Of a DNA stretch of 64,000 nucleotides, positions 25,381-35,000 are shown piece by piece. The stretch is from Planctomycetota bacterium. Lineage in GTDB: Bacteria > Planctomycetota > Phycisphaerae > UBA1845. Under the pieces are notes generated by a model. The model did not search any database. It saw nothing but the letters and a program-made list of their open reading frames with translations, and was not told the origin of the DNA. Numbering within the stretch: the first letter of the stretch is position 1; the number at the start of each line of letters is the position of its first letter. The stretch covers positions 28,246 through 92,245 of the forward strand of contig JACQXM010000040.1 of assembly GCA_016208685.1 (NCBI GenBank), written 5' to 3'. The translations under genes and the position numbers were made by a program.

Positions 25381-28300
25381 ATGCCGTTTGACAAGGTCGA
25401 TCCCAAGGCGGATTTCCCCGCCCAGGAGCGCGAGATTCTCGCCTTCTGGGAGCGCACGCAGGCCTTCGACAAGCTGCGGAAGCTCAACGCGGGCAAGAAG
25501 AAGTGGTCCTTCCTCGACGGACCGATCACCGCCAACAACCCTATGGGCGTGCACCATGCCTGGGGGCGGACGTACAAGGACATCTACCAGCGCTACCACG
25601 CCTCGATGGGTCGGGACCTGCGCTATCAGAACGGCTTCGATTGTCAGGGCCTGTGGGTCGAGGTCGAGGTGGAGAAGGAACACGGCTTTTCCAGCAAGCG
25701 CGACATCGAAGCCTACGGCATTGGGCGGTTCGTGGAGGAGTGCAAGGCGCGGGCCAACAAGTTCGCCGCCATCCAGACGCAGCAGTCCATCCGCCTGGGC
25801 TACTGGATGGACTGGGATCACTCCTATTACACGATGTCGGACGAGAACAACTACGGCATCTGGGCGTTTCTGAAGAAGTGCTTCGAGCGCGGGCTGATCT
25901 ATAAAGGCGTGGACGTCATGCCCTGGTGTGCCCGCTGCGGCACGGGCGTCAGCCAGATGGAGATGAACGAGGGCTACCGCGAAGTGCCGCATACCTCGGT
26001 CTTCGTCAAGTTCCCGCTTCGCGCGCGGCCGGGAGAGCAATTGCTGGTGTGGACCACGACGCCGTGGACGCTGAGTTCCAACGTGGCGGCGGCGGTCCGG
26101 CCGGACATGACCTATCTGAAGATCGTGCAGGGCGGCGCCGCGTACTACGTCCGCAAAGCGAACTTCAACAACACGCGGAAGCATCCGGTGCAGGGTCTGG
26201 AGGTCTCCAAGCTCCCCGGCCTGTCGCCCATCAACGCCATGTTCAAGAACAACGGGCCGTTCGAAGTCGCCGCCGAGCTGACGGGCGAGGAGCTGATCGC
26301 GCTGGCGCGCGAGGGCTACGAGGGACCGTTCGACATGCTTGCCGGGGCCGCGGAGGCCGTCCCGGCGCACCGCGTCATTCCGTGGGACGCCGTGACCGAG
26401 TCCGAGGGCACGGGCATCGTACACATTGCCCCGGGCTGCGGCAGTGAAGACTACCACCTGGGCAAGGAACTGGGGCTGCCGCAAGTGGCGCCGCTCTACG
26501 AGGACGGCACCTTCCGGCCGGAGTTCGGGTTCCTGGCCGGGCAGCGCTTCGACAAGGTGGCCGACGCCGTGGTGGCGGATTTGAAGTCGCGCGGCCGGCT
26601 GTTCGCCAAAGAAAGTTACTACCATCGCTATCCGCACTGCTGGCGTTGCAAGGAGGAGTTGGTCTATCGCCTCGTCGACGAGTGGTTCATCAACATGAAC
26701 TGGCGGGAGGAGATCATCGAATCCGCCAAACAGGCGCGGTGGATTCCGGAGTGGGGCTTGCAGCGGGAGATTGACTGGCTGGAGCACATGGGCGACTGGA
26801 TGATCTCCAAAAAGCGCTACTGGGGCCTGGCGCTACCCATCTGGGAATGCCACGCCTGCGGGCATTTTGAGGTGATCGGCGGGCGGGAGGAGCTCCAGGC
26901 CCGCGCCGTGTCGGGGTGGGATAAGTTTGAGGGCCATTCCCCGCACCGCCCCTGGGTGGACGACGTGAGGCTCCGCTGCCCGCAGTGCGGTGACGTGCAC
27001 ATGTCGCGCATCCGGGACGTGGGCAACCCCTGGCTGGACGCCAGCATCGTGTCACTTTCCACCATGGGTTACTTTTCGAACCGCGCCTACTGGGAGCAGT
27101 GGTTTCCGGCGGATTTCGTGGTCGAGGCGCTGCCGGGGCAGTTTCGCAACTGGTTCTACGCCCTGCTGGCGGTGAGCACTATGATGGTGGGAAAGTCGCC
27201 CTTCAAGGCACTCAAGGGACACGGCCTGGTGCTCGACGATAACGGCAAGCCCATGCACAAGTCGGACGGCAACGCCATCTGGTTCGACGACGCCGCGGAG
27301 ACCATCGGGGTGGACGTGATGCGCTGGCTCTATGCCCAGACGCCGCCGGAACGCAACGTGCTCTTCGGGCCCCGGCACTGCGATGAGATCCGCCGTGACG
27401 TGATCCTGCCCTGGTGGAACGTCTATGCCTTCTTCTGCAACCTGGCGCGCGTGGACCGGTTCCATCCGCTGGAACACACCGCGGCCCCGCAGGATCGCGC
27501 CGTGCTGGATCGCTGGATCCTCTCCGACCTCGCGCGTCTGGTGGAAGTGTCCCACGAGGCCTACTCCGCCTTCGACGTGGCGCGGCTGTGCTCCGAGGCG
27601 CACCACTTCATCGACGTCCTGAGCACGTGGTACGTGCGGCGCTCGCGGCGGCGGTTTTACGGCGAGGGCTGGCCGGCGGACAAACGTGCCGCCTATGCGA
27701 CACTCCATCAGGTCCTCACGACGTTCAACCGGGTGATCGCGCCCATCGTCCCCTTTCTGTCGGAGGCTATCTACCAGAACCTCGTGGTGCGGCAGATCGA
27801 AGGATCGCCGGAGAGCGTTCATCACACGCCCTTCCCGCAGGCGGACAAGGGGCTCGTGGACGAGTCGCTCTCGGCGCTGGTTGCTGCGTCGTTGCGCATC
27901 ATGTCCTTGGCGCGCTCGGCGCGGAAGGAGTCCAACCTCAAGGTCCGCCAGCCCCTGGCGGAGCTGGTAGTGGTCCCGCGCGACGACGTCGAACGGCAGG
28001 CGGTCGACCTGTTCCGCGACCATTTCCTTGAAGAACTCAACGTCAAGCAGGTCACGGTTCGCGGCAGCGCTCAGGAGGTCACCGAGGTAACGGTGAAGGT
28101 AACGCCGGTGATGAAGACCCTCGGTCCAAAGCTGGGCGCGGCCGCGCCCGCGGCGGCCGCGGCGCTGGCGAAGGCCGACGCGGCGCAACTGGAACAGGAC
28201 CTCGCCCGCGTGGGTATGCTATCCCTGCCGGTGGGCGGCGAGTTCGTGACCATCGAGCCGGCGGATGTGGTCATCACCAAATCTTACGGCGAAGCCTGGG

Positions 28301-28626
28301 CCGGGGCGGCCGATGGACCGACGGTCGTGCTTCTGGATCGCCGGGTCACTCGCGAGCTCAAGCTCGAGGGCCTGGCGCGGGACATCGTGCGCAATGTTCA
28401 GAATCTACGCAAGGATGCGGGACTGGACATTGCCGACCGCATCCGGCTCAGTCTGGTGAGCGAGTCGGCCGACCTTCGGGCAGCGGTCGACGCCTTCAGC
28501 GAGTACATCGCCGGCGAGACGCTCGCCACCGGCATCGTCGCGTCCGCGCCTGGAGACGGCGCCTCGGCGACGCAGGTCACTATCGAGGGGCAGTCGATCA
28601 ACATCTCATTGCACAAGGCACGGTGA
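25381..28626 (+). CDS. ileS: Isoleucine-tRNA ligase
   Basis: The enzyme charges tRNA-Ile. The 1081-residue protein has the class I HIGH-type motif PMGVHHAWG (54-62), a KMSKS-type motif in GKPMHKSDGNAIWF, the editing (CP1) domain, and the RDVGNPWLDASIV segment. The long C-terminal extension (beyond about 930) carries a VTVKVTPVMKTLGPKLG-type segment, as in the long, eukaryote-like IleS type. The ATG at 25381 has GAGGAATCCA upstream. The gene stands alone behind a repeat-rich region with a candidate promoter. Confidence 0.95.
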   Translation: MPFDKVDPKADFPAQEREILAFWERTQAFDKLRKLNAGKKKWSFLDGPITANNPMGVHHAWGRTYKDIYQRYHASMGRDLRYQNGFDCQGLWVEVEVEKEHGFSSKRDIEAYGIGRFVEECKARANKFAAIQTQQSIRLGYWMDWDHSYYTMSDENNYGIWAFLKKCFERGLIYKGVDVMPWCARCGTGVSQMEMNEGYREVPHTSVFVKFPLRARPGEQLLVWTTTPWTLSSNVAAAVRPDMTYLKIVQGGAAYYVRKANFNNTRKHPVQGLEVSKLPGLSPINAMFKNNGPFEVAAELTGEELIALAREGYEGPFDMLAGAAEAVPAHRVIPWDAVTESEGTGIVHIAPGCGSEDYHLGKELGLPQVAPLYEDGTFRPEFGFLAGQRFDKVADAVVADLKSRGRLFAKESYYHRYPHCWRCKEELVYRLVDEWFINMNWREEIIESAKQARWIPEWGLQREIDWLEHMGDWMISKKRYWGLALPIWECHACGHFEVIGGREELQARAVSGWDKFEGHSPHRPWVDDVRLRCPQCGDVHMSRIRDVGNPWLDASIVSLSTMGYFSNRAYWEQWFPADFVVEALPGQFRNWFYALLAVSTMMVGKSPFKALKGHGLVLDDNGKPMHKSDGNAIWFDDAAETIGVDVMRWLYAQTPPERNVLFGPRHCDEIRRDVILPWWNVYAFFCNLARVDRFHPLEHTAAPQDRAVLDRWILSDLARLVEVSHEAYSAFDVARLCSEAHHFIDVLSTWYVRRSRRRFYGEGWPADKRAAYATLHQVLTTFNRVIAPIVPFLSEAIYQNLVVRQIEGSPESVHHTPFPQADKGLVDESLSALVAASLRIMSLARSARKESNLKVRQPLAELVVVPRDDVERQAVDLFRDHFLEELNVKQVTVRGSAQEVTEVTVKVTPVMKTLGPKLGAAAPAAAAALAKADAAQLEQDLARVGMLSLPVGGEFVTIEPADVVITKSYGEAWAGAADGPTVVLLDRRVTRELKLEGLARDIVRNVQNLRKDAGLDIADRIRLSLVSESADLRAAVDAFSEYIAGETLATGIVASAPGDGASATQVTIEGQSINISLHKAR

Positions 28627-28722
28627 GTGCCAGGTGCCGCACCGCTTCGTGAATGAAGGATCGTGAATGCGGAATGCGGAAACAGAGACGCGACCGTGAG
28701 GAAGCGGGCGACGGTCGGGTGG

Positions 28723-28742
28723 CCCACCGCTTTAGCGGTGGG
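28723..28742 (+). repeat. REP-like palindrome CCCACCGC-TTTA-GCGGTGGG
   Basis: A perfect 8-bp stem with a TTTA loop, embedded in GGTGGCCCACCGCTTTAGCGG and preceded by a flank with repeated GCGGAATGCGGAAA words and GCGACCGTGAGG. The same palindrome and flank recur at 31884, 31916, 63638 and 63737. Confidence 0.85.
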
Positions 28743-28799
28743 GGAGCCGATTCGTCCGCCAAATTGCGGAATTCTCTGGAACCATTCCGCTGTCCGAAT

Positions 28800-28805
28800 T
28801 ACAAT
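28800..28805 (+). promoter_or_regulatory. Candidate -10 element TACAAT upstream of the 28829 gene
   Basis: TACAAT matches five of six -10 bases and lies 24 nt before the ATG, giving a very short leader. The -35 partner (TGGAAC, 28777-28782) is weak at 17 bp spacing. Confidence 0.25.
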
Positions 28806-28828
28806 CGGCTCATCTCCTGAGACCCGGC

Positions 28829-30385
28829 ATGAAGACCGACCGTCTGACTGTGTACACCCTGCTGTTCGTCTGGTGGTTCTTCGGGGCCCACGTGGTCGCC
28901 GGTGGCCCGAGCACCGGGAATACCCCGCTGACGGATCTCGGCGCCGGGGTGTACCAGGGATTCACCGGCGGGCTGTATCCCGGCGGGATCAACAGCCCGC
29001 CCGCGGCGCACGCCGCGGCCGCGGCCTCCATGGCGCAGCAGATCGTGCCACGCAGCGGCACGGGCGTCCCGGACGCCGGCGGCTGGATCGTGCTGCTCTC
29101 CATCGGAATGTCCAACACCTGTCACGAGTTCTCGGTCTTCGAGCGACAGGAGGACGCCGGCGGGGCGCGTAACGCTCGGGTGGTGCTCGTGAACGGCGCG
29201 ATCGGAGGCTGGTCCGCGGCGATGATCGCCGATCCCAACGCCCCGTACTGGCAGGCGGTCAGCGACCGACTGGCGGTGCTGGGTCTGACGTCCGCGCAGG
29301 TCCAGGCCGTCTGGCTCAAGGAGGCCAACTCCTCGCCGCCGAACGACTTTCCCGGCCACGCCCTGCAGCTTAAGGCGGACCTCCGCACCATCGTGCAGAG
29401 CCTCTACGGCAAATTCCCGAACCTCCGACTGTGCTACTTGTCCAGCCGGATTTACGGAGGCTACGCCGGCGCCTGGGAGCCGCAGGCGTATGAAACCGGC
29501 TTTTCCGTCAAATGGCTGATCGAGGACCAGATCGGCGGCGCCGACCCGGGTCTCAACTACGACGCTCAAGCGGGGCCGGTTGAGGCGCCTCTGTTGCTCT
29601 GGGGGCCGTATCTCTGGGCCGACGGAGTCGTTCCCCGCAGCGATGGGCTCACCTGGCAGCATCCCGACCTGGAGAGCGACGGCGTACATCCAGCGCCTTC
29701 GGGCGAACAGAAGGCGGCGGACCTGCTCTCCACGTTCTTCGCTTCCGAAGCCTCGGCACAACCCTGGTATGTAGCGCAGCCGGGTGTCACACTGGTGACG
29801 CTGGACGCCGAGGCGGACGCCTACGTGCAGACCGCGGCGCCGACCACTAACTTCGGCACGGCGCCGGAGCTTCAGGTGCAGGGCGGGGCGGCGCCGATCC
29901 GCTCCTACCTGCGGTTTGACGCCTCGGCGGTGTCCGCCCCGATTCTGCTCGCCAAGCTGAGTCTGCGGGTAACGACCGGCGGCGTAGGCGGCGGGACGGT
30001 TTCGCTGGTGAACGATTCGAGCTGGAGCGAGGGGTCGATCACCGCCAACAACGCGCCGGCCGTGGGTGCGGCGGTGGCGACCGTACCCCAGAGCACGCGC
30101 GACGGGACGATCGCGGCGGACGTAACCGCGGAGCTCACCGCCGATGCCGATGAGGTGATCTCGTTTGCCCACGCCGATGCGCTTGCCGGCCTGCGCGTTT
30201 ATCACAGCCGTGAGGCCGGCCAGCCGCCGCGACTGGTGCTGGTAGTGGCCGATCCGGCGGCCGCCGTACCGGCGGTGTCAGGCGGGGGGCTGGCGCTGAC
30301 GGCAGTGCTCTTGCTTACCGCCGGCGCACTGGTGCTGCGGCGCCAGCGGGCCGCTCCCGGCTGGCGGGCCGCTCCGCCCCGGTGA
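28829..30385 (+). CDS. Secreted SGNH-like/DNRLRE-domain protein with C-terminal sorting tail
   Basis: The 518-residue protein has a signal peptide (TLLFVWWFFGAHVVAGG). Its N-terminal domain (about 30-310) has GMSNTCHEF and GAIGGWSAAMI near the start and SDGVHPAPSGEQKAADLL at the end, in positions resembling SGNH-hydrolase blocks. A DNRLRE/CBM96-like domain follows (DADAYVQTAAPTTNFGTAPE-type start, SYLRFDASAV). The C-terminus, VPAVSGGGLALTAVLLLTAG then LVLRRQR, is a sorting signal of the IPTL/PEP-CTERM style. An esterase-type activity is only an inference. The following gene ends in a similar tail. Confidence 0.8.
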   Translation: MKTDRLTVYTLLFVWWFFGAHVVAGGPSTGNTPLTDLGAGVYQGFTGGLYPGGINSPPAAHAAAAASMAQQIVPRSGTGVPDAGGWIVLLSIGMSNTCHEFSVFERQEDAGGARNARVVLVNGAIGGWSAAMIADPNAPYWQAVSDRLAVLGLTSAQVQAVWLKEANSSPPNDFPGHALQLKADLRTIVQSLYGKFPNLRLCYLSSRIYGGYAGAWEPQAYETGFSVKWLIEDQIGGADPGLNYDAQAGPVEAPLLLWGPYLWADGVVPRSDGLTWQHPDLESDGVHPAPSGEQKAADLLSTFFASEASAQPWYVAQPGVTLVTLDAEADAYVQTAAPTTNFGTAPELQVQGGAAPIRSYLRFDASAVSAPILLAKLSLRVTTGGVGGGTVSLVNDSSWSEGSITANNAPAVGAAVATVPQSTRDGTIAADVTAELTADADEVISFAHADALAGLRVYHSREAGQPPRLVLVVADPAAAVPAVSGGGLALTAVLLLTAGALVLRRQRAAPGWRAAPPR

Positions 30386-30456
30386 ATACCGGAGCCGTGC
30401 TTTCCCCAACTGCATCGGCGAACGTTCTCTGGGCTCCTTCCCCGTGTCCGCGCGCA

Positions 30457-30485
30457 TTGCTTCCACTTCGCCGATCTGGTAGAGT
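30457..30485 (+). promoter_or_regulatory. Candidate promoter for the 30567 gene
   Basis: TTGCTT (30457-30462) and TAGAGT (30480-30485) are separated by 17 bp and lie 82 nt before the start codon; the match is moderate. Confidence 0.3.
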
Positions 30486-30566
30486 AACGAGTGCGTGCTC
30501 GCCGTGGGGTGCCTGCCCACGTTCCAGGCCGCCCCGCGGTGGAAAGCGCACGGCGGGGGCCTAACC

Positions 30567-31805
30567 ATGGACGCTCGACGATGGGGGTTTGGGGCAGGTG
30601 TTTTTCTGATCGTCGGCGCTTCGCCTGCCCTGGGCGTGCGATTCGAACTTCGGCCGGTCGCCTGCACCGCCCCGCACCGCATCGTCGGCAATGAGATTGT
30701 GCTGCCTCCCGGTCCCGCGCTGGTCACGTTCGAGATTCTGCTGTCGGAATGGGGCGACGACGACGACGTGTGCTGCAAGCCATGCGCCTGGCAGGCGACG
30801 ATAGACTCGTCAGGCTATTTCGGGATCAACGCCGTTCCGCCGAACCCCGGCGTGGACCTCAACCCGCTCGGTAACACCACGTCCTGCTTGCAGCCGATGG
30901 GCTCCAGCCCGCCGGGGCCGTGTGAGCGCGAACGCGGGGCGTATCAGGCGGTTAAGTGGTGCAGCCTCAACATGCGGAATTGCGCCCCGGATTCCGCAGA
31001 CCCACCGATCTCGCCGTGTGATCCGTTGACTGAGGGAACCTGCGTGGACAACCCGCGTTACATCCTCGCATCGTGCGACCCATTCCACGCGACAGCGCGC
31101 GTGACGTTGGACTACGAGTTCGGCGCATCGGACCAGTTGCTGGGTTGCTGTAACGACGTCCCTACACCAGATCCATCTGTGGACGCGGCGACCTATGGGT
31201 ACTGTGGGACGCTGGCCCTGGAAGTGCCGCCGGCCGCGCGCGGGGTCTATCGCGTCAATTTCGTGCAAGACATTAACAAAACCTCGATGAACGGGGGGTG
31301 CTCTTTCCTGTGCCCCGGCATGTACACCGTCCCCGCCACCATCACCATCGCCGTTCCCTGCTGCCATTCCGACGGAACGTGCTCGACGGAGGTTAACGAA
31401 GCGGCGTGCCAGGCGGCGGGAGGTTCGCCGTTGGCGAGTGTCGCATTCTGTGACAGCGACGCTGACGGCGACGGCGTAAACGCCGTCTGCGGCGACGGAT
31501 GCCCCGACGATGCGATGAAGATCGCGCCGGGCCAATGCGGCTGCGGAAATACCGATATGGACGCCGACGGCGACGGCACGGCCGATTGTGTAGACGGTTG
31601 CCCGAACGATCCCGACAAGTCTGTGCCCGGCGTTTGCGGCTGCGGGGTGAGTGATCGCGATACAGATGGCGACGGCGTCCCGGACTGCGCTGAGGACGTG
31701 CCCGCGGTGTCGGCATGGGGCGCAGTAGTTCTGGCGCTGTTGCTCCTCAGTGCTGCGAAGGTCGCGTTTCGCCCCAGGGGCCGCGGCATTCGCTCCGCTC
31801 CCTGA
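30567..31805 (+). CDS. Secreted protein with thrombospondin-type-3 repeats and sorting tail
   Basis: From ATG 30567 the 412-residue product has a signal peptide (GAGVFLIVGASPALG). A conserved N-terminal domain begins FELRPVACTAPHRIVGNEIV and ends with YRVNFVQDINKTSM. A cysteine-rich part follows, then Ca-binding type-3 repeats (DADGDGVNAVC, DMDADGDGTADC, DTDGDGVPDC). The final VPAVSAWGAVVLALLLLSA then FRPRGRG is a sorting tail of the same style as that of the preceding gene. The N-terminal domain is homologous by eye to that of the large protein at 49596-52631. A surface-displayed structural or adhesive role is inferred. Confidence 0.78.
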   Translation: MDARRWGFGAGVFLIVGASPALGVRFELRPVACTAPHRIVGNEIVLPPGPALVTFEILLSEWGDDDDVCCKPCAWQATIDSSGYFGINAVPPNPGVDLNPLGNTTSCLQPMGSSPPGPCERERGAYQAVKWCSLNMRNCAPDSADPPISPCDPLTEGTCVDNPRYILASCDPFHATARVTLDYEFGASDQLLGCCNDVPTPDPSVDAATYGYCGTLALEVPPAARGVYRVNFVQDINKTSMNGGCSFLCPGMYTVPATITIAVPCCHSDGTCSTEVNEAACQAAGGSPLASVAFCDSDADGDGVNAVCGDGCPDDAMKIAPGQCGCGNTDMDADGDGTADCVDGCPNDPDKSVPGVCGCGVSDRDTDGDGVPDCAEDVPAVSAWGAVVLALLLLSAAKVAFRPRGRGIRSAP

Positions 31806-31883
31806 CGGTCGCGGCTCTGTAAGGTGTGTTCCGAACTCCGTTTCGCTATTCGCCATCTGAAATTCGCTATGCAAATCGCCTCC

Positions 31884-31935
31884 CCCACCGCTAAAGCGGT
31901 GGGCCACCCGTCTCCCCCACTGCTGAAGCAGTGGG
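31884..31935 (-). repeat. Two REP-like palindromes, one with a compensated stem change
   Basis: CCCACCGC-TAAA-GCGGTGGG (31884-31903) is followed by CCCACTGC-TGAA-GCAGTGGG (31916-31935). C-to-T on the left arm and G-to-A on the right keep the second stem fully paired. Both are in reverse orientation relative to the 28723 copy. Confidence 0.85.
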
Positions 31936-32017
31936 CCACCCGTCCCGCTCCCTGACGGTCGCGGCTCTGGATTGGGCGTGCGCAGTCCGGCTTCGCTACT
32001 CGCCATTCTCACGCGGT

Positions 32018-35000
32018 TCATCGCGACGCGCGTTGCATGCGCTTAGGTTTGCGTTTCTGGAACAGGTTCTGGAGTTCCTCGGTCACTCCCGGCATGGGAA
32101 GGGCGCGCACCGTCGGGCGTGCCAGCGGACCGGCCACCTGCAACTCAACGAGCTCGCGCGTGGCCCGTTCCATGAAGTCGGTTAGTCCCGGAATCTCGGC
32201 CCAGCGCCGCGGGTTGACGCTCACGAGGCGCAGGTTCAGGCCCCAATCAGGCACGGACATCGAGCCCGAGCCTACCAGGGCGATGGCGCGTCCGCGAAGC
32301 AGAATGTCCCGAAGCTCGACGCGCCGACCGTGTACGTAGAACTCGGCCTCGGCATCGTCCAGCGGTTCTTCCTGGGGTATGGAGAGGTTCAGCACCTGCA
32401 AGATGGCGAGCATCACCGGCAACTGCTGGATGCGGGCTTCGGAAACCCGCACCGCGCCGTTCCCGCGTCGCGACGCGGAGTCGCCCAGTACACCGGTCAT
32501 GCGCAGACGGGCATCAACGCTTCCATCGGCGCTGATCCGCCCCCTGCGGGCGGCTACGTCGGGCGGGGCCGGAGGGTTGAGAAACCCGTGCAAATCCATC
32601 TCGTGCACCATCGCAGAAGCGTTGTACCGGGTTTGCGCCGGGTCCAGCAGGAGCTCCGCCTGGCCGGTCAGCGCCCCACCGGCGAGTCGCGCGGAAAACT
32701 CCTCCATCGCGCAACGACCAACGCCTTGCGCGGTACGTGCCAGGGACCACAGGCCTTGTGCGGCGATCAGGCGCCGGTCCAGCAGCTCGACGTGGTCAAG
32801 CTCGAGGTCGCCGGTGAGTGCGGCGCCGCCCAGGGCGTCGCGCAAGGTACCCGAGACGCCCAGCGAGCCCTCCGCATGTGCGAGACCGGCATAGCCTGCC
32901 AGCGCGACGTCGTGGAGGTCCGCCCGGCCGTCAACGGTCCACACGCGTGCCTCGTCCTCGCCGGCCGGTGCGGCCGTAAGTTGTGCGAGACGGACGTCCA
33001 CGGAGCCGGTAGGTTGCAGGCGATCCCACAGCCCGCGCATGGCCTCGGGCAGGAGATCACGCACCGTGTCGTCCAGAGGGATGCCGTCCGCCGCAAGCGT
33101 CATATCGAGCCGGTTGCCATTGCCGGTAACCTGCACATCTGCCTCAAGCCGCGCGGGGCCGTAATCCGCACGGAGGGGCGCTATGCGAACGTCGTCGCCG
33201 TCGATCCGCAGCCGGGCCTCGCGCACTTGCAGCGGTTCGGGGAGGCGCGGGTGTCGCGCCATTCCACCGACGATCCATGCCGTCGCGCTCGCCAATACGT
33301 CGCCGCGATCCTCCGCGTCGCCGGCGAGCACAAGATCAACGTCCAGTGGTCCGGTCACGCGCCAGTCGCTCAACCTCCGGCGCACGGACTCGGGCGTCGC
33401 GCCGTAGACGGCGTCGTCCAGCCAAACGCCGTGGGCGGAGAGATTCAGGTCCAGTTGCGCCTGTCCGATCCAGTCCTGCAGCGAACCGGTGAGACTGACA
33501 TCGCCGCCTTGAAAGAGCCCTGACACTTGTTCGAAGTCGAGCCGATCGCGCCCGACCCGCAATCGGCCGGACAGCGCCGTGATCGGCAGCGGGAAACGCC
33601 CGTGCCGTACGCCAACGTCGTGCAGCGTGACCTCCACGTTTGTGCAGGTCCGGGGCTCGCCGGGCGCACGTGTCAGGTGAGCTCTAGCGTCGACCCGACC
33701 TTGGGGGTCGAAGGACCGGACGCGGCCTTGCACTTCGGCCGGCAGCGCGCCCAGCAGTGTCTCGTCGATGGCAACCTTGGACGCGGTTACCTCGACGTCC
33801 ATCTCCTCTACCCGTCGCGAGTGCAGCGTGGCATGGCCGCGAAGGGAGACCGGCGCATCGCCCGCGCATCCCGTCGCTTCGCTGATCTCCAGCCGATCGC
33901 CCGTGGCGCGCAAGGTTCCCGCCAGGCGCTCGATGGGATACGCGAAGCCGGCGTACGTGGCCGTGAGGTCCGTGAAGGAGACGATGGTGTCGGTCTGCCA
34001 AGGCGACGGCCGCCCGTCGTGGCAGGCGGCACGTGTCAGGTCGACCGTGACCGCCACGCGGCCCTGCGGGGCGAACATGTCGCAGATGTCGCCGTAGCGC
34101 GTGGCGGTGCTGCTGCACAGGGCGGCGTCAAAAGCGATGCCCTCACCGCGAATGCTGACCTCCGCCGGGCTGCACGGGCCGGAGCCGACGAAGCGGCCGG
34201 TCACCGCGACCGTGCCGTCATCGTGCGTGCCATGTAGCCCCTCGATGACGATGCCGCGGGGCGAGAACTCCACACTACCGGTCAGGCCGGTTACGCGATA
34301 GGGGAAGAGGCGGAATGAGGCATCGGCGCCGCGCGCCGTGGCGCGCAGGCGGTTTACCCTGATCCTTTGCTCCGCCTCGCCGCGCTTCTCTGCCTCGACC
34401 TCCACGTTCACCAGGCCGTGCGGCTCGAAGTCGGCGAAGAAGCGGGCCATGCGCGGCCAGCGGCGGATGAAGCGCCCTTCGGGCGTGGCATCGCCCGCGG
34501 GGGCATTGGGTACTTCGAGCCCGGAGAGCATCATCTCAGCGGTGAACTCCACGTCGGCGAGCGAGGCGATCCGCTCCACGCCGCCGCGCATTCGCGCTTT
34601 CGCCTTGCAGGCCGCTCCGTGGAATTGTGCGTCGAAGGTGGCTTGGATGCCGCCCTCGGACAGTTCGATAGTGCCGTAAACGCGCTCAAAGCGCAGGTAG
34701 CGCTCCTGGGGAGCCAGCGGCTCCTCGGAGCGATCCAGCGGGATCGAGAGCGCGGCATCCTCCAGGTCGATGGCCGCGAAACTGGAATCCTTGCCTTGCG
34801 CCGAGCGACCAATGTTGTAGTCTCGTGCGCGCACCGCCCCTTCCAGCCCCAGCAGGTCGCGCCAGGCACCGACCTCCTGGTACTTGGCGTTGATGGCAAT
34901 CATCACCGCCTCCAGGGACATCCAGGGAAGTCCCCCACGAACATTGCGGAGCTGGTACGTCTGGAGGTCCACCTGGGAATGCCCGCTCGCAGGGGGCTCT

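Noticed and set aside
32330..33523. A 397-codon plus-strand frame opposite the AsmA-like gene
   Set aside because: It is a composition-driven shadow with no domain. The minus-strand protein has an N-terminal membrane helix and a consistent beta-rich body.
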